Below are positions 8,611-17,047 of a stretch of DNA of 64,000 nucleotides, piece after piece. Under the pieces are notes generated by a model that did not search any database, was not told where the DNA came from, and was given only the letters and a program-made list of their open reading frames with translations. Origin of the DNA: Mesorhizobium sp. (lineage in GTDB: Bacteria; Pseudomonadota; Alphaproteobacteria; Rhizobiales; Rhizobiaceae); NCBI GenBank assembly GCA_019635735.1, contig JAHBYX010000002.1, positions 248,001-312,000 on the forward strand, in the 5' to 3' direction. The position numbers and the translations under genes are program-made. Position 1 is the first letter of the stretch; each line of letters opens with the position of its first letter.

Positions 8611-8841
8611 ATGTCGGAACTCGAACGTGCAGAACGTCTGCAGATCATGCTGAGCGCGGAAGAGCTTCGGGCCGTCGAGGACTGGAGATTTGAGAAACGC
8701 ATGCCCAGCCGGGCAGCGGCCGTGCGGGAGTTGTTGCGGCGCGGTTTGGCGGCAGAAGGCTTCCTGACGGCACAAGTCGGCGCAAAATCCCAGGATTTCG
8801 GCGTAGTCATCCCTGATAGCCCTGACGACCGGCAGAAGTGA
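8611..8841 (+). CDS. small ribbon-helix-helix-like protein
   Basis: A 76-residue protein beginning MSELERAERLQIMLSAEEL. A short strand (RLQIML) followed by two helices (SAEELRAVEDWRFEK and SRAAAVRELLRRGLAA) resembles the ribbon-helix-helix DNA-binding fold of antitoxins and small repressors. No toxin-like partner follows; the next gene downstream is fdsG, 277 bases away. The upstream 260 bases are AT-rich and shared with the divergent 84-residue gene. DNA binding is inferred from the pattern only. Confidence 0.6.
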   Translation: MSELERAERLQIMLSAEELRAVEDWRFEKRMPSRAAAVRELLRRGLAAEGFLTAQVGAKSQDFGVVIPDSPDDRQK

Positions 8842-8915
8842 ATCGCTTCTCCTTCTGCCGGAGGAGTCCGACACCGTCTTCGCGCGACGATGATTGCGCT
8901 CCTCGCTCGAAAGAT

Positions 8916-8945
8916 GTTGCCTGATCTCGAGAGACGTTGCCTGAT
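8916..8945. repeat. 20-bp-spaced direct repeat upstream of fdsG
   Basis: GTTGCCTGAT occurs at 8916-8925 and again at 8936-8945, exactly 20 bases (about two helical turns) apart, about 175-200 bases upstream of fdsG. This spacing suits two protein molecules bound on one DNA face. The remainder of the 277-base gap holds only the inverted repeat listed next and no open frame that I trust. Confidence 0.4.
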
Positions 8946-9021
8946 AAGGCGACGGCGCTGGCAGACACGCCGCGATGGCACGCCGCGCCTATAGTTGCAT
9001 ACCCGGACGATAGATAATTTC

Positions 9022-9050
9022 AATCAAGCGACGATTCCGCTTTATTGATT
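9022..9050. promoter_or_regulatory. AATCAA-N17-TTGATT inverted repeat upstream of fdsG
   Basis: AATCAA at 9022-9027 and TTGATT at 9045-9050 form a dyad in an AT-rich stretch about 70-95 bases before the fdsG start. The position fits an operator for a LysR-type activator, and the LysR gene at 7202 is the nearest candidate. Short arms make this tentative. Confidence 0.35.
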
Positions 9051-9118
9051 TTCGCGCTTTCGTCAGGCTTCATCGATAAATGGCGCGTAACGGCGCCGAT
9101 CCAGGGAGGAGCGCTGCC

Positions 9119-9607
9119 TTGCAGCCGTCGGGTACCCAGATTGAGGTCGCTGATGTCGCCGCGCGCACCGCGGCGGTGATCGCCAGCTATACGCATCTCG
9201 AAGGGCCGCTGCTGCCCATCCTGCATGCCGTGCAGGAGGAGTTCGGCTTCGTGCCGACCGAGAGCTTGCCGGTGATCGCCGAGGCGCTGAACATCTCGAA
9301 CGCGGAAGCCCACGGCGTCGTTTCCTTCTACCACGACTATCGCCGCGCGCCGGCCGGCCGCCATGTTCTCAAGCTCTGCCAGGCCGAGGCATGCCAGTCG
9401 ATGGGCTCGGATCGCATCGCGGCGATGGTAAAGACCACGTTCGGCATTGGCTTTCATGAGACGTCGCCGGACGGCTCGGTGACGCTGGAGCCTGTCTACT
9501 GCCTCGGGCTGTGCGCCTGCGCGCCTGCGGCCATGCTCGACCGCGAGGTGATCGGGCGGCTCGACGCCGAGGCGGTGGACGAGATCGTCGCGGAGGTGCG
9601 GCGATGA
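9119..9607 (+). CDS. fdsG: NAD-dependent formate dehydrogenase gamma subunit (NuoE-like)
   Basis: A 162-residue thioredoxin-like [2Fe-2S] subunit that passes electrons between FdsA and FdsB. The cysteine pattern CQAEACQS ... CLGLCACAP is that of NuoE/FdsG. The best start is the TTG at 9119, eight bases after GGGAGGAG; the in-frame ATG at 9080 has no ribosome binding site and would add 13 unlikely residues. It overlaps fdsB by ATGA. First gene of the operon for the soluble cytoplasmic molybdenum formate dehydrogenase (formate + NAD to CO2 + NADH). Confidence 0.93.
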   Translation: MQPSGTQIEVADVAARTAAVIASYTHLEGPLLPILHAVQEEFGFVPTESLPVIAEALNISNAEAHGVVSFYHDYRRAPAGRHVLKLCQAEACQSMGSDRIAAMVKTTFGIGFHETSPDGSVTLEPVYCLGLCACAPAAMLDREVIGRLDAEAVDEIVAEVRR

Positions 9608-11160
9608 CCCCGGTGATCTACATTCCCAAGGACTCGGGCGCCCTGGCGCTCGGTGCCGAGAAGGTGGCGAAGGCGATCGAAGCCGAGTTGAAGGCGCGCG
9701 GCGAAACCGCCCGTATCGTCCGCACCGGCTCCCGCGGCCTCTACTGGCTCGAGCCGATGGTCGAGGTGCTGACCGAAAAGGGCCGCGTCGCCTATGGGCC
9801 GGTGACGGCTAAGGATGTCAGGTCGCTGTTCGACGCAGGATTCCTGTCGGGCGACCAGCACCATCTCTGGCTCGGAAAGCCGGAGACGATCCCCTTCCTC
9901 GCCAAACAGACGCGGCTGACCTTCGCCCGCTGCGGCATCACCGACCCGCTTTCGCTCGCCGACTATGGGGCGCATGGCGGCCTCGCCGGGCTTCGGAAGG
10001 CCTTGGCGATGACGCCGACCGATATCGTGAAGGCGGTCACCGAATCCGGCCTGCGCGGCCGCGGCGGCGCCGGTTTCCCGACCGGCATCAAGTGGAAGAC
10101 CGTCCTCGACCAGGTCGCCGAGCGCAAATACATCGTCTGCAACGCCGACGAGGGTGATTCGGCCACCTTCGCCGACCGCATGATTATGGAGGGCGACCCC
10201 TTCGTCCTGATCGAGGGCATGGCGATCGCCGGCATCGCAACCGGCGCCACCAAGGGCTTCGTCTACATCCGCTCGGAATATCCGCACGCGGTCGCGGCCA
10301 TGCAGGCGGCCATCGACATCGCGCGCAAGGCCAACGTGCTCGGCACAGCGATCCTGGGCTCGCCCAACGCCTTCGACATCGAGGTTCGCGTCGGCGCCGG
10401 CGCCTATGTCTGCGGCGAAGAGACGTCATTGCTCAACTCGCTCGAGGGCAAGCGCGGCATCGTTCGCGCCAAGCCGCCGCTGCCCGCCATCCAGGGCCTG
10501 TTCGGCAAGCCGACCGTCATCAACAACGTCATCTCGCTGGCCTCCGTGCCGGTCATCCTCGACAGGGGCGCCGAGCACTACAGGGATTTCGGCATGGGCC
10601 GCTCGCGCGGCACGATCCCGATCCAGATCGCCGGCAACGTCAAGCATGGCGGCCTGTTCGAGGCAGCGTTCGGCATGACGCTGGGCGAGATCGTCGAGGA
10701 CATCGGCGGCGGCACCGCGACCGGCCGTCCCGTCAAGGCCGTGCAGGTCGGCGGCCCGCTCGGGGCGTACTTCCCGCCGGCGCTGTTCGACACGCCCTTC
10801 GACTACGAGGCCTTCGCCGCGAAGGACGGCCTGATCGGCCACGCCGGCATCACCGTCTTTGACGACACGGCCGACATGCTCAAGCAGGCGCGCTTCGCGA
10901 TGGAATTCTGTGCCATCGAAAGCTGCGGCAAATGCACCCCCTGCCGCATCGGCTCCACGCGTGGCGTCGAGACGATCGACAAGATCGCGGCCGGTGTCGA
11001 GCCGGCAAAGAACCTCGCTCTGGTGACCGACCTCTGCAACACGATGAAGTTCGGCTCGCTCTGCGCGCTCGGCGGCTTCACGCCCTATCCGGTGATGAGC
11101 GCGATCAATCACTTCCCGCAGGACTTCGCACCGAAGCCGATGGCGGAGGCCGCCGAATGA
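9604..11160 (+). CDS. fdsB: NAD-dependent formate dehydrogenase beta subunit (NuoF-like)
   Basis: A 518-residue FMN/NADH subunit that reduces NAD. After an N-terminal thioredoxin-like part (residues 1 to about 110) come the FMN/NADH-binding block LRGRGGAGFPTGIKWK, CNADEGDSATFADR, the GAGAYVCGEETSLLNSLEG block, and a C-terminal [4Fe-4S] motif ESCGKCTPCRIGSTRG with a later cysteine in DLCNTMKFGSLCALGG. The ATG overlaps the fdsG stop (ATGA). It is followed, again by ATGA overlap, by a DUF4287 gene rather than directly by fdsA. Confidence 0.95.
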   Translation: MTPVIYIPKDSGALALGAEKVAKAIEAELKARGETARIVRTGSRGLYWLEPMVEVLTEKGRVAYGPVTAKDVRSLFDAGFLSGDQHHLWLGKPETIPFLAKQTRLTFARCGITDPLSLADYGAHGGLAGLRKALAMTPTDIVKAVTESGLRGRGGAGFPTGIKWKTVLDQVAERKYIVCNADEGDSATFADRMIMEGDPFVLIEGMAIAGIATGATKGFVYIRSEYPHAVAAMQAAIDIARKANVLGTAILGSPNAFDIEVRVGAGAYVCGEETSLLNSLEGKRGIVRAKPPLPAIQGLFGKPTVINNVISLASVPVILDRGAEHYRDFGMGRSRGTIPIQIAGNVKHGGLFEAAFGMTLGEIVEDIGGGTATGRPVKAVQVGGPLGAYFPPALFDTPFDYEAFAAKDGLIGHAGITVFDDTADMLKQARFAMEFCAIESCGKCTPCRIGSTRGVETIDKIAAGVEPAKNLALVTDLCNTMKFGSLCALGGFTPYPVMSAINHFPQDFAPKPMAEAAE

Positions 11161-11363
11161 CCGAGAAAGTCAAAGGCCCAGCCTCCTATTTCCCGTCGAT
11201 CGAAAAGACCTACGGCAAGCCGATCGCGCACTGGACGACGCTCATCCGCGCCCAGTCGGGTAAGAAGCATATGGAGATCGTGAACTGGCTGAAAGCCGAA
11301 CACGGGCTCGGACACGGCCACGCCAACGCGCTCGTGGCACATACGCTGGCGGAGAAGAACTGA
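11157..11363 (+). CDS. DUF4287-family small protein inside the fds operon
   Basis: A 68-residue protein, MTEKVKGPASYFPSIEKTYG, with the family's hallmark KPIAHWTTLI and helix KHMEIVNWLKAEHGLGHGHA. Its ATG overlaps the fdsB stop (ATGA), so it is translated with the operon, and it precedes fdsA by 94 bases. It has no cysteines, membrane segment or signal peptide. DUF4287 proteins are of unknown function. Its position between two subunit genes suggests an assembly or regulatory role in formate metabolism; that is inference from context. Confidence 0.85.
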   Translation: MTEKVKGPASYFPSIEKTYGKPIAHWTTLIRAQSGKKHMEIVNWLKAEHGLGHGHANALVAHTLAEKN

Positions 11364-11457
11364 TGGGCCGGTTTGAGCTCCCCGCAGCAGAGATTGCTCA
11401 CGTCCGTCCTCTTGGCGCCGCTTTCGCGCGCTATGATTCCATTTCAGGAGCTTGACC

Positions 11458-14343
11458 ATGGGTCTCGTCCACGAAATCGACTACGGCACACCGGCCTCGA
11501 AATCCGAGCGCCAAGTGACGCTGACCGTCGACGGCTTCACCGTCACGGTGCCCGAGGGCACCTCGATCATGCGCGCGTCGATGGACGCGGGCATCCAGAT
11601 CCCGAAGCTTTGCGCCACCGACATGGTCGACGCGTTCGGCTCCTGCCGGTTGTGCCTCGTCGAGATCGAGGGCCGCGCCGGCACGCCGTCCTCCTGCACG
11701 ACCCCGGTCGCGCCCGGCATGGTCGTCCACACCCAGACCGGCCGCCTCAAGGACATCCGCCGCGGCGTGATGGAACTCTACATCTCCGACCACCCGCTCG
11801 ACTGCCTGACCTGCGCGGCCAATGGCGACTGCGAGCTGCAGGACATGGCCGGCGCGGTGGGCCTGCGCGACGTGCGCTACGGCTATGACGGCGAGAACCA
11901 TGTCTTTGCGAAGAACCGTGCGGACGCCTCCACCAATTTCAACTGGATGCCCAAGGACGAATCGAACCCCTACTTCACCTACGATCCGTCGAAATGCATC
12001 GTCTGCTCGCGCTGCGTGCGGGCCTGCGAGGAGGTGCAGGGCACCTTTGCGCTGACGATCGAGGGCCGCGGCTTCGGCTCCCGCGTCTCGCCCGGCATGC
12101 ACCAGGACTTCCTCTCGTCGGAATGCGTCTCCTGCGGCGCCTGCGTGCAGGCCTGCCCGACCGCGACGCTCACCGAGAAGTCGGTGATCGAAATCGGCCA
12201 GCCGGAACATTCGGTCGTCACCACCTGTGCCTATTGCGGCGTCGGCTGCTCGTTCAAGGCCGAGATGCGCGGCGAGGAACTCGTACGCATGGTGCCGTGG
12301 AAGGACGGCAAGGCCAATCGCGGCCATTCCTGCGTCAAGGGCCGTTTCGCCTATGGCTACGCCACGCATAAGGAGCGCATCCTCAACCCGATGATCCGCG
12401 AGAAGATCTCGGATCCGTGGAAGGAAGTGTCCTGGGAGGAAGCGTTCGCGCACATCAATTCGGAGTTCCGACGCATCCAGTACCAGTACGGCCGCGGCTC
12501 GATCGGCGGCATCACCTCCTCGCGCTGCACCAACGAGGAGACCTACCTCGTCCAGAAGCTGATCCGTCAGGGTTTCGGCAACAACAATGTCGACACCTGC
12601 GCCCGCGTCTGCCACTCGCCGACCGGCTACGGCCTCGGCCAGACCTACGGCACGTCTGCGGGCACGCAGGATTTCGATTCCGTCGAGGAATCGGACGTCA
12701 TCATGGTCATCGGCGCCAATCCGTCCGCCGCGCACCCGGTCTTCGCCTCGCGCATGAAGAAGCGCATCCGCCAGGGCGCCAAGCTCATCGTGCTCGATCC
12801 GCGCGAGACGGAGACGGTCACCTCCGTCCATGCCAAGGCGGACTACCACCTGCCGCTGAAGCCCGGCACAAACGTCGCAGTGATCACGGCGCTCGCCCAT
12901 GTCATCGTCACCGAAGGTCTGTTCGACGAAGCGTTCATCCGCGAGCGCTGCGACTGGTCCGAGTTCGAGGACTGGGCGTCCTTCGTCGCAGAGGAGCGCA
13001 ATTCGCCCGAAGTCATCGGCAAGCTGGCCGGCGTCGATCCGGAGGTGATCCGCGGCGCGGCGCGCCTCTACGCCACCGGCGGCAATGGCGCGATCTATTA
13101 CGGCCTCGGCGTCACCGAGCACAGCCAGGGCTCGACCACCGTCATCGCGATCGCCAACCTCGCCATGGCGACCGGCAATATCGGCCGCCGCGGCGTCGGC
13201 GTGAACCCGCTGCGCGGCCAGAACAACGTCCAGGGCTCCTGCGACATGGGTTCCTTCCCGCACGAACTGCCGGGCTACCGCCACATCTCCGGCGACGCCG
13301 TGCGCAACATCTACGAGAGCCTGTGGGGTGTGAAGCTCGACAACGAGCCCGGCCTGCGCATCCCCAACATGCTCGACGCCGCTGTCGAGGGCACGTTCAA
13401 GGGCATCTACATCCAGGGCGAGGATATCCTGCAGTCCGACCCCGACACCAAGCACGTCTCGGCCGGGCTGGCCGCGATGGAATGCGTCGTCGTGCACGAC
13501 CTCTTCCTCAACGAGACGGCCAACTACGCCCATGTCTTCCTGCCGGGCTCGACCTTCCTCGAGAAGGACGGCACCTTCACCAATGCCGAACGCCGCATCA
13601 ACCGCGTCCGCAAGGTGATGAGCCCGAAGAACGGCCTCGCCGATTGGGAGGTGACGCAGAAGCTCGCGCAGGCGATGGGCCTGAACTGGAACTACACGCA
13701 CCCGTCCGAGATCATGGACGAGATCGCCCAGACGACACCGTCCTTCGCCAGCGTTTCCTACGACTTCTTGGACAAGATGGGCTCCGTGCAGTGGCCCTGC
13801 AACGAGAAGGCGCCGGAAGGCACGCCGATCATGCATGTCGACGGCTTCGTGCGCGGCAAGGGCAAGTTCATCCGCACCGAATACGTGCCGACCGACGAGA
13901 AGACCGGGCCGCGCTTCCCGCTGCTGCTGACGACCGGCCGCATCCTCAGCCAGTACAATGTCGGCGCGCAGACGCGGCGCACCGCCAACGTCGTCTGGCA
14001 TGCCGAGGACGTGCTGGAGATCCACCCGCACGACGCCGAGCAGCGCGGCATCCGCGACGGCGACTGGGTCCGCCTTGCCTCCCGCTCCGGCGAGACGACG
14101 CTTCGCGCGGACGTCACCGACAGGGTGGCGCCGGGCGTGGTCTACACGACCTTCCACCACCCCGATACGCAGGCCAATGTCATCACCACCGACTATTCCG
14201 ACTGGGCGACCAACTGCCCCGAATACAAGGTGACCGCCGTGCAGGTGACGCCGTCCAACGGCCCGAGCGCCTGGCAGGCGGAATACGAGGAGCTGTCGAA
14301 GCGGAGCAGGCGGATCGAGGGTCACTTGGAGGCGGCTGAGTAG
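11458..14343 (+). CDS. fdsA: NAD-dependent formate dehydrogenase catalytic alpha subunit
   Basis: A 961-residue molybdoenzyme that oxidises formate. In order: N-terminal [2Fe-2S] ferredoxin domain (FGSCRLCLVEIEGRAGTPSSC), His-Cys [4Fe-4S] motif (HPLDCLTCAANGDCELQ), two [4Fe-4S] clusters (CIVCSRCVRACEE; CVSCGACVQACPTATL), a further [4Fe-4S] site (CAYCGVGC), then the bis-MGD molybdopterin domain and C-terminal MoCo-binding domain. The molybdenum ligand is cysteine, encoded by TGC, in CARVCHSPTGYG, so this is not a selenoprotein. AGGAG lies seven bases before the ATG at 11458. fdhD follows after five bases. Confidence 0.96.
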   Translation: MGLVHEIDYGTPASKSERQVTLTVDGFTVTVPEGTSIMRASMDAGIQIPKLCATDMVDAFGSCRLCLVEIEGRAGTPSSCTTPVAPGMVVHTQTGRLKDIRRGVMELYISDHPLDCLTCAANGDCELQDMAGAVGLRDVRYGYDGENHVFAKNRADASTNFNWMPKDESNPYFTYDPSKCIVCSRCVRACEEVQGTFALTIEGRGFGSRVSPGMHQDFLSSECVSCGACVQACPTATLTEKSVIEIGQPEHSVVTTCAYCGVGCSFKAEMRGEELVRMVPWKDGKANRGHSCVKGRFAYGYATHKERILNPMIREKISDPWKEVSWEEAFAHINSEFRRIQYQYGRGSIGGITSSRCTNEETYLVQKLIRQGFGNNNVDTCARVCHSPTGYGLGQTYGTSAGTQDFDSVEESDVIMVIGANPSAAHPVFASRMKKRIRQGAKLIVLDPRETETVTSVHAKADYHLPLKPGTNVAVITALAHVIVTEGLFDEAFIRERCDWSEFEDWASFVAEERNSPEVIGKLAGVDPEVIRGAARLYATGGNGAIYYGLGVTEHSQGSTTVIAIANLAMATGNIGRRGVGVNPLRGQNNVQGSCDMGSFPHELPGYRHISGDAVRNIYESLWGVKLDNEPGLRIPNMLDAAVEGTFKGIYIQGEDILQSDPDTKHVSAGLAAMECVVVHDLFLNETANYAHVFLPGSTFLEKDGTFTNAERRINRVRKVMSPKNGLADWEVTQKLAQAMGLNWNYTHPSEIMDEIAQTTPSFASVSYDFLDKMGSVQWPCNEKAPEGTPIMHVDGFVRGKGKFIRTEYVPTDEKTGPRFPLLLTTGRILSQYNVGAQTRRTANVVWHAEDVLEIHPHDAEQRGIRDGDWVRLASRSGETTLRADVTDRVAPGVVYTTFHHPDTQANVITTDYSDWATNCPEYKVTAVQVTPSNGPSAWQAEYEELSKRSRRIEGHLEAAE

Positions 14344-14348
14344 GTCGA

Positions 14349-15176
14349 ATGACCCGCCCGCCCCTCGCCTCCACCACCCGCATCGCGCGCCGCGCCAATG
14401 GCACGTCCGCAGCCGCGCGGATGGTACCTGAGGAAACGCCGGTGGCGTTGTCCTTTGCGGGCACCACGCACGCGGTCATGATGGCATCGCCGGCCGACCT
14501 CGAGGATTTCGCGCTCGGCTTCTCGCTGACCGAGGGCATCATATCGTCGCCGGACGAAATCGCGGCAATTGAGATCATCGAGGACGCCGGCGAGGGCATC
14601 GATATCCAGATCACGCTGAAGGACCGGGCGAACACGAAATTCCAGGCGCGGCGCAGGCGTCTTGCCGGGCCGGTCGGCTGCGGTCTCTGCGGCATCGAAT
14701 CGATCGACGAGGCGATGCGATCGGTGCAGCACATCGGTCAGTCACACCTTACACTTGCTGCGCAGCATATTGTCGAGACCGTCCGTCTGCTCGCCAAGGC
14801 GCAGCCTATGCATGCGGAGACCGGCGCGGTCCATGCCGCCGGCTTCTATGTCCCCGGCAAGGGCGTCGTCGCCGCGCGCGAGGACGTAGGCCGGCACAAC
14901 GCGCTCGACAAGCTGGCCGGCGCGCTGGCCAGGTCCGGCATCGACGGTCCGTCGGGTGCGGTCGTCGTCACCTCGCGCGTTTCGGTCGAGATGGTGCAGA
15001 AGACGGCTGCGATCGGTGCGCCGCTGATCATCGCCGTCTCGGCCCCAACCGCGCTCGCCATCCGCACCGCGGACGAGGCCGGCATGACGCTCGTCGCGCT
15101 CGTGCGGGGCGACGACTATGACATCTTCACCCATCCAGAGCGTGTAATCGACGGAGCACGGTCCCATGTCGCATAG
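14349..15176 (+). CDS. fdhD: formate dehydrogenase accessory sulfurtransferase FdhD (FdsC)
   Basis: A 275-residue chaperone that inserts a sulfur ligand into the molybdenum cofactor of FdsA. The sulfur-transfer cysteines are in GCGLCGIESIDEA; other family marks are EETPVALSFAGTTHAVMMA, DLEDFALGFSLTEGII and REDVGRHNALDKLAGALA. It starts five bases after fdsA and its 3' end overlaps fdsD by 11 bases. In fds operons the same protein is called FdsC. Confidence 0.95.
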   Translation: MTRPPLASTTRIARRANGTSAAARMVPEETPVALSFAGTTHAVMMASPADLEDFALGFSLTEGIISSPDEIAAIEIIEDAGEGIDIQITLKDRANTKFQARRRRLAGPVGCGLCGIESIDEAMRSVQHIGQSHLTLAAQHIVETVRLLAKAQPMHAETGAVHAAGFYVPGKGVVAAREDVGRHNALDKLAGALARSGIDGPSGAVVVTSRVSVEMVQKTAAIGAPLIIAVSAPTALAIRTADEAGMTLVALVRGDDYDIFTHPERVIDGARSHVA

Positions 15177-15513
15177 CGAGATCGCCGAAGACGCTGTCCA
15201 TTTCGATCCCTATGCCAAGATCGTCCGCATGGCCAACCAGATCGGCACCTTCTTCGCCTCCAAGCCGCATGACGAGGGGGTCGCCGGCGTTGCCGAGCAT
15301 ATCAACAAGTTCTGGGAGCCGCGCATGCGCCGCCACTTCTTCGAGGTGTTCGACGCGGGCGGCGAGGGGCTCTCGCCGATCGTGAAGGAAGCCGCCTCCA
15401 CGATCCGCCGGCCGGCGGAAGAGCCGCATCCCGGCGCCAATGCCGGTGCGCCGGGCGGCAAGGGCTCGGCGGCAGGCGAATCGAAGGCGGAGATCGCCGC
15501 GTCGCAAGGCTGA
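15166..15513 (+). CDS. fdsD: formate dehydrogenase delta subunit FdsD
   Basis: A 115-residue small subunit required for a stable, active FdsABG complex. The conserved part is KIVRMANQIGTFFASKPHDE followed by GVAEHINKFWEPRMRRHFFE; the C-terminus is a Gly/Ala-rich low-complexity tail with no conserved motif. Overlaps fdhD by 11 bases and is the last gene of the fds operon; two bases separate it from the convergent membrane protein gene. Confidence 0.92.
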   Translation: MSHSEIAEDAVHFDPYAKIVRMANQIGTFFASKPHDEGVAGVAEHINKFWEPRMRRHFFEVFDAGGEGLSPIVKEAASTIRRPAEEPHPGANAGAPGGKGSAAGESKAEIAASQG

Positions 15514-15515
15514 TC

Positions 15516-16322
15516 TCAGGCGCTGCGCCCGCCGGTGCCTCCGCGCAGCATGTAGGTCGCGGTTACCAGTCCCACTGCTAGATAGATGCCGAGATAGATC
15601 ATCTGGCCCGGGCGGCCCGCAAGATCGAACACGCCGATGAGCGCCGCCAGCGTGATGAACAGGATCAGGCCCCAGCTCAGAAACATGTGGGTGAGCGCGG
15701 AATCGACGCCGCGGACGACGAGCAGGGTCAGCGGTCCGAGCGCTACGGCGAGGTAGAACGCGCCGAAGGCGCGCAGGCTGAACGGTGTGAGGATCTCGGG
15801 GAAGATTCCGCCATGCAATCCCCGTGCGCCCTGCGGCGCGAGCAGACCATAAAGCCCCAGAAACGCGACGAGCAGGATGAACACCACGTCGACCGCGATG
15901 TCTCGGCTCCTCGTGCGTCCGCCAAGCGTCTCGATCGCAGGCCATGTCAGCAGCGCCTCTATGATCCAGATGGCAGCCTGCGCCACGTTCAGTCCCAGCG
16001 CCGCCAGATAGACCCAGGCCAGCCAGTGGCCGAGCTTGAGGAACGGCCAGAAGGCGATCACCACTCCGCTCTGGAAGAGCCCGAACAGGGCGAGATAGAC
16101 GAGGCCCGACACGACGAGCGAAAACCGCCAGCGGCTGGCGACGACATAGGCGGCCCACGCGTTGCCGAGGCACCAGCCGCCGATCGTCATGGCCACCAGC
16201 GGCGACACTTTCCAGGCAAAGTTCGGGGCCGCCCAGTGCGGCGCCAGGAACAACATGAGACCGAGGACGGCATAGATCACCGCCACCGCGAATGTCAGCG
16301 AACGCGCACTGGAAGACAGCAT
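15516..16322 (-). CDS. polytopic membrane protein, unknown function
   Basis: A 268-residue protein with about eight predicted membrane helices (for example FAVAVIYAVLGLMLFLA, LVVSGLVYLALFGLFQ, AVDVVFILLVAFLGLYGLL, LILFITLAALIGVFDLA). The start MLSSSARSLTF follows GGAGGGG; a reading eight codons longer is possible. It has no recognisable transport or enzymatic motif. It is convergent with the fds operon and about 70 bases downstream of the FMN reductase gene on the same strand, so the two may be co-transcribed. Confidence 0.75.
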   Translation of the reverse strand: MLSSSARSLTFAVAVIYAVLGLMLFLAPHWAAPNFAWKVSPLVAMTIGGWCLGNAWAAYVVASRWRFSLVVSGLVYLALFGLFQSGVVIAFWPFLKLGHWLAWVYLAALGLNVAQAAIWIIEALLTWPAIETLGGRTRSRDIAVDVVFILLVAFLGLYGLLAPQGARGLHGGIFPEILTPFSLRAFGAFYLAVALGPLTLLVVRGVDSALTHMFLSWGLILFITLAALIGVFDLAGRPGQMIYLGIYLAVGLVTATYMLRGGTGGRSA

Positions 16323-16392
16323 CCCCACCCCTCCGGCGAGGGGCACTGTCGATCAAATCACCGGATTGGGCAAGGCTCGCACAACGAGGCGT

Positions 16393-16956
16393 CTAGCCGC
16401 GCATCGGCTTCAGCGCGGTCGCCCAGCGGTGCAGTTCCGACAGCATCAGCTTCGCGCCCTCGATCAGCGGCTCGTTGGGCACAAAAACACCGTCCTTGAG
16501 AAACTGCGCGAACATCGGGATCGCGACCGCTTCCGGGATCGGCATCACCTTGACCGTCGTCAGCAACTGCTTCTCCGACTGCGCCGCGCGCGTGCCGGCC
16601 GCTACGCCGCCATAGCTGACCAGGCCGGCCGGCTTGTAGGCCCATTCCTTGGCGAGATAGGTGATCGCGTTCACGAAGGAGGGCGGCGCAAAATAGTTGT
16701 ATTCCGGCGTTACGAACGCAAACGCATCGGCAGAACCCACGCTCTCGGCCCAGCGCTTGGTGTGCGCATGCTCGTATTGGCCGAGCCGAGGGTGCTTGGG
16801 CTCGTCGAAGACCGGCAGTTCGAAGGAAGCGAGATCGACGGGCACGATGTCGAAGGCGCCGTGCTCCCTGGCGACTGACACGAACCAGTCCGCGATCTTC
16901 GGTCCCATGCGGCCGGGGCGGGTGCTGACTGTAATGACGTTGAGTTTCAGGGACAT
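16393..16956 (-). CDS. NADPH-dependent FMN reductase-like flavodoxin-fold protein
   Basis: A 187-residue protein of the NAD(P)H:FMN/quinone reductase family. The phosphate-binding loop STRPGRMG near the N-terminus (about residues 10-17) and the FMN-loop FVTPEYNYFAPPSFVNAITYL are characteristic. The start MSLKLNVITVSTRPG is chosen because it puts the first strand at the N-terminus; upstream codons are not conserved-looking. It probably reduces flavins or quinones in the cytoplasm; the natural substrate is unknown. Confidence 0.87.
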   Translation of the reverse strand: MSLKLNVITVSTRPGRMGPKIADWFVSVAREHGAFDIVPVDLASFELPVFDEPKHPRLGQYEHAHTKRWAESVGSADAFAFVTPEYNYFAPPSFVNAITYLAKEWAYKPAGLVSYGGVAAGTRAAQSEKQLLTTVKVMPIPEAVAIPMFAQFLKDGVFVPNEPLIEGAKLMLSELHRWATALKPMRG

Positions 16957-17047
16957 GATACGATCCGGTTTCCAAAAGATACCGGGACCTCGCACGCCTG
17001 ACACGTCACATCAACAAGGCACCTGCGCGTAACCGATATGCCCAAGG

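Noticed and set aside
11431..14325. A 964-codon open frame antisense to fdsA
   Set aside because: It mirrors fdsA codon for codon; its protein has low-complexity Arg/Asp/Val-rich composition without any family motif. High GC keeps antisense frames open.
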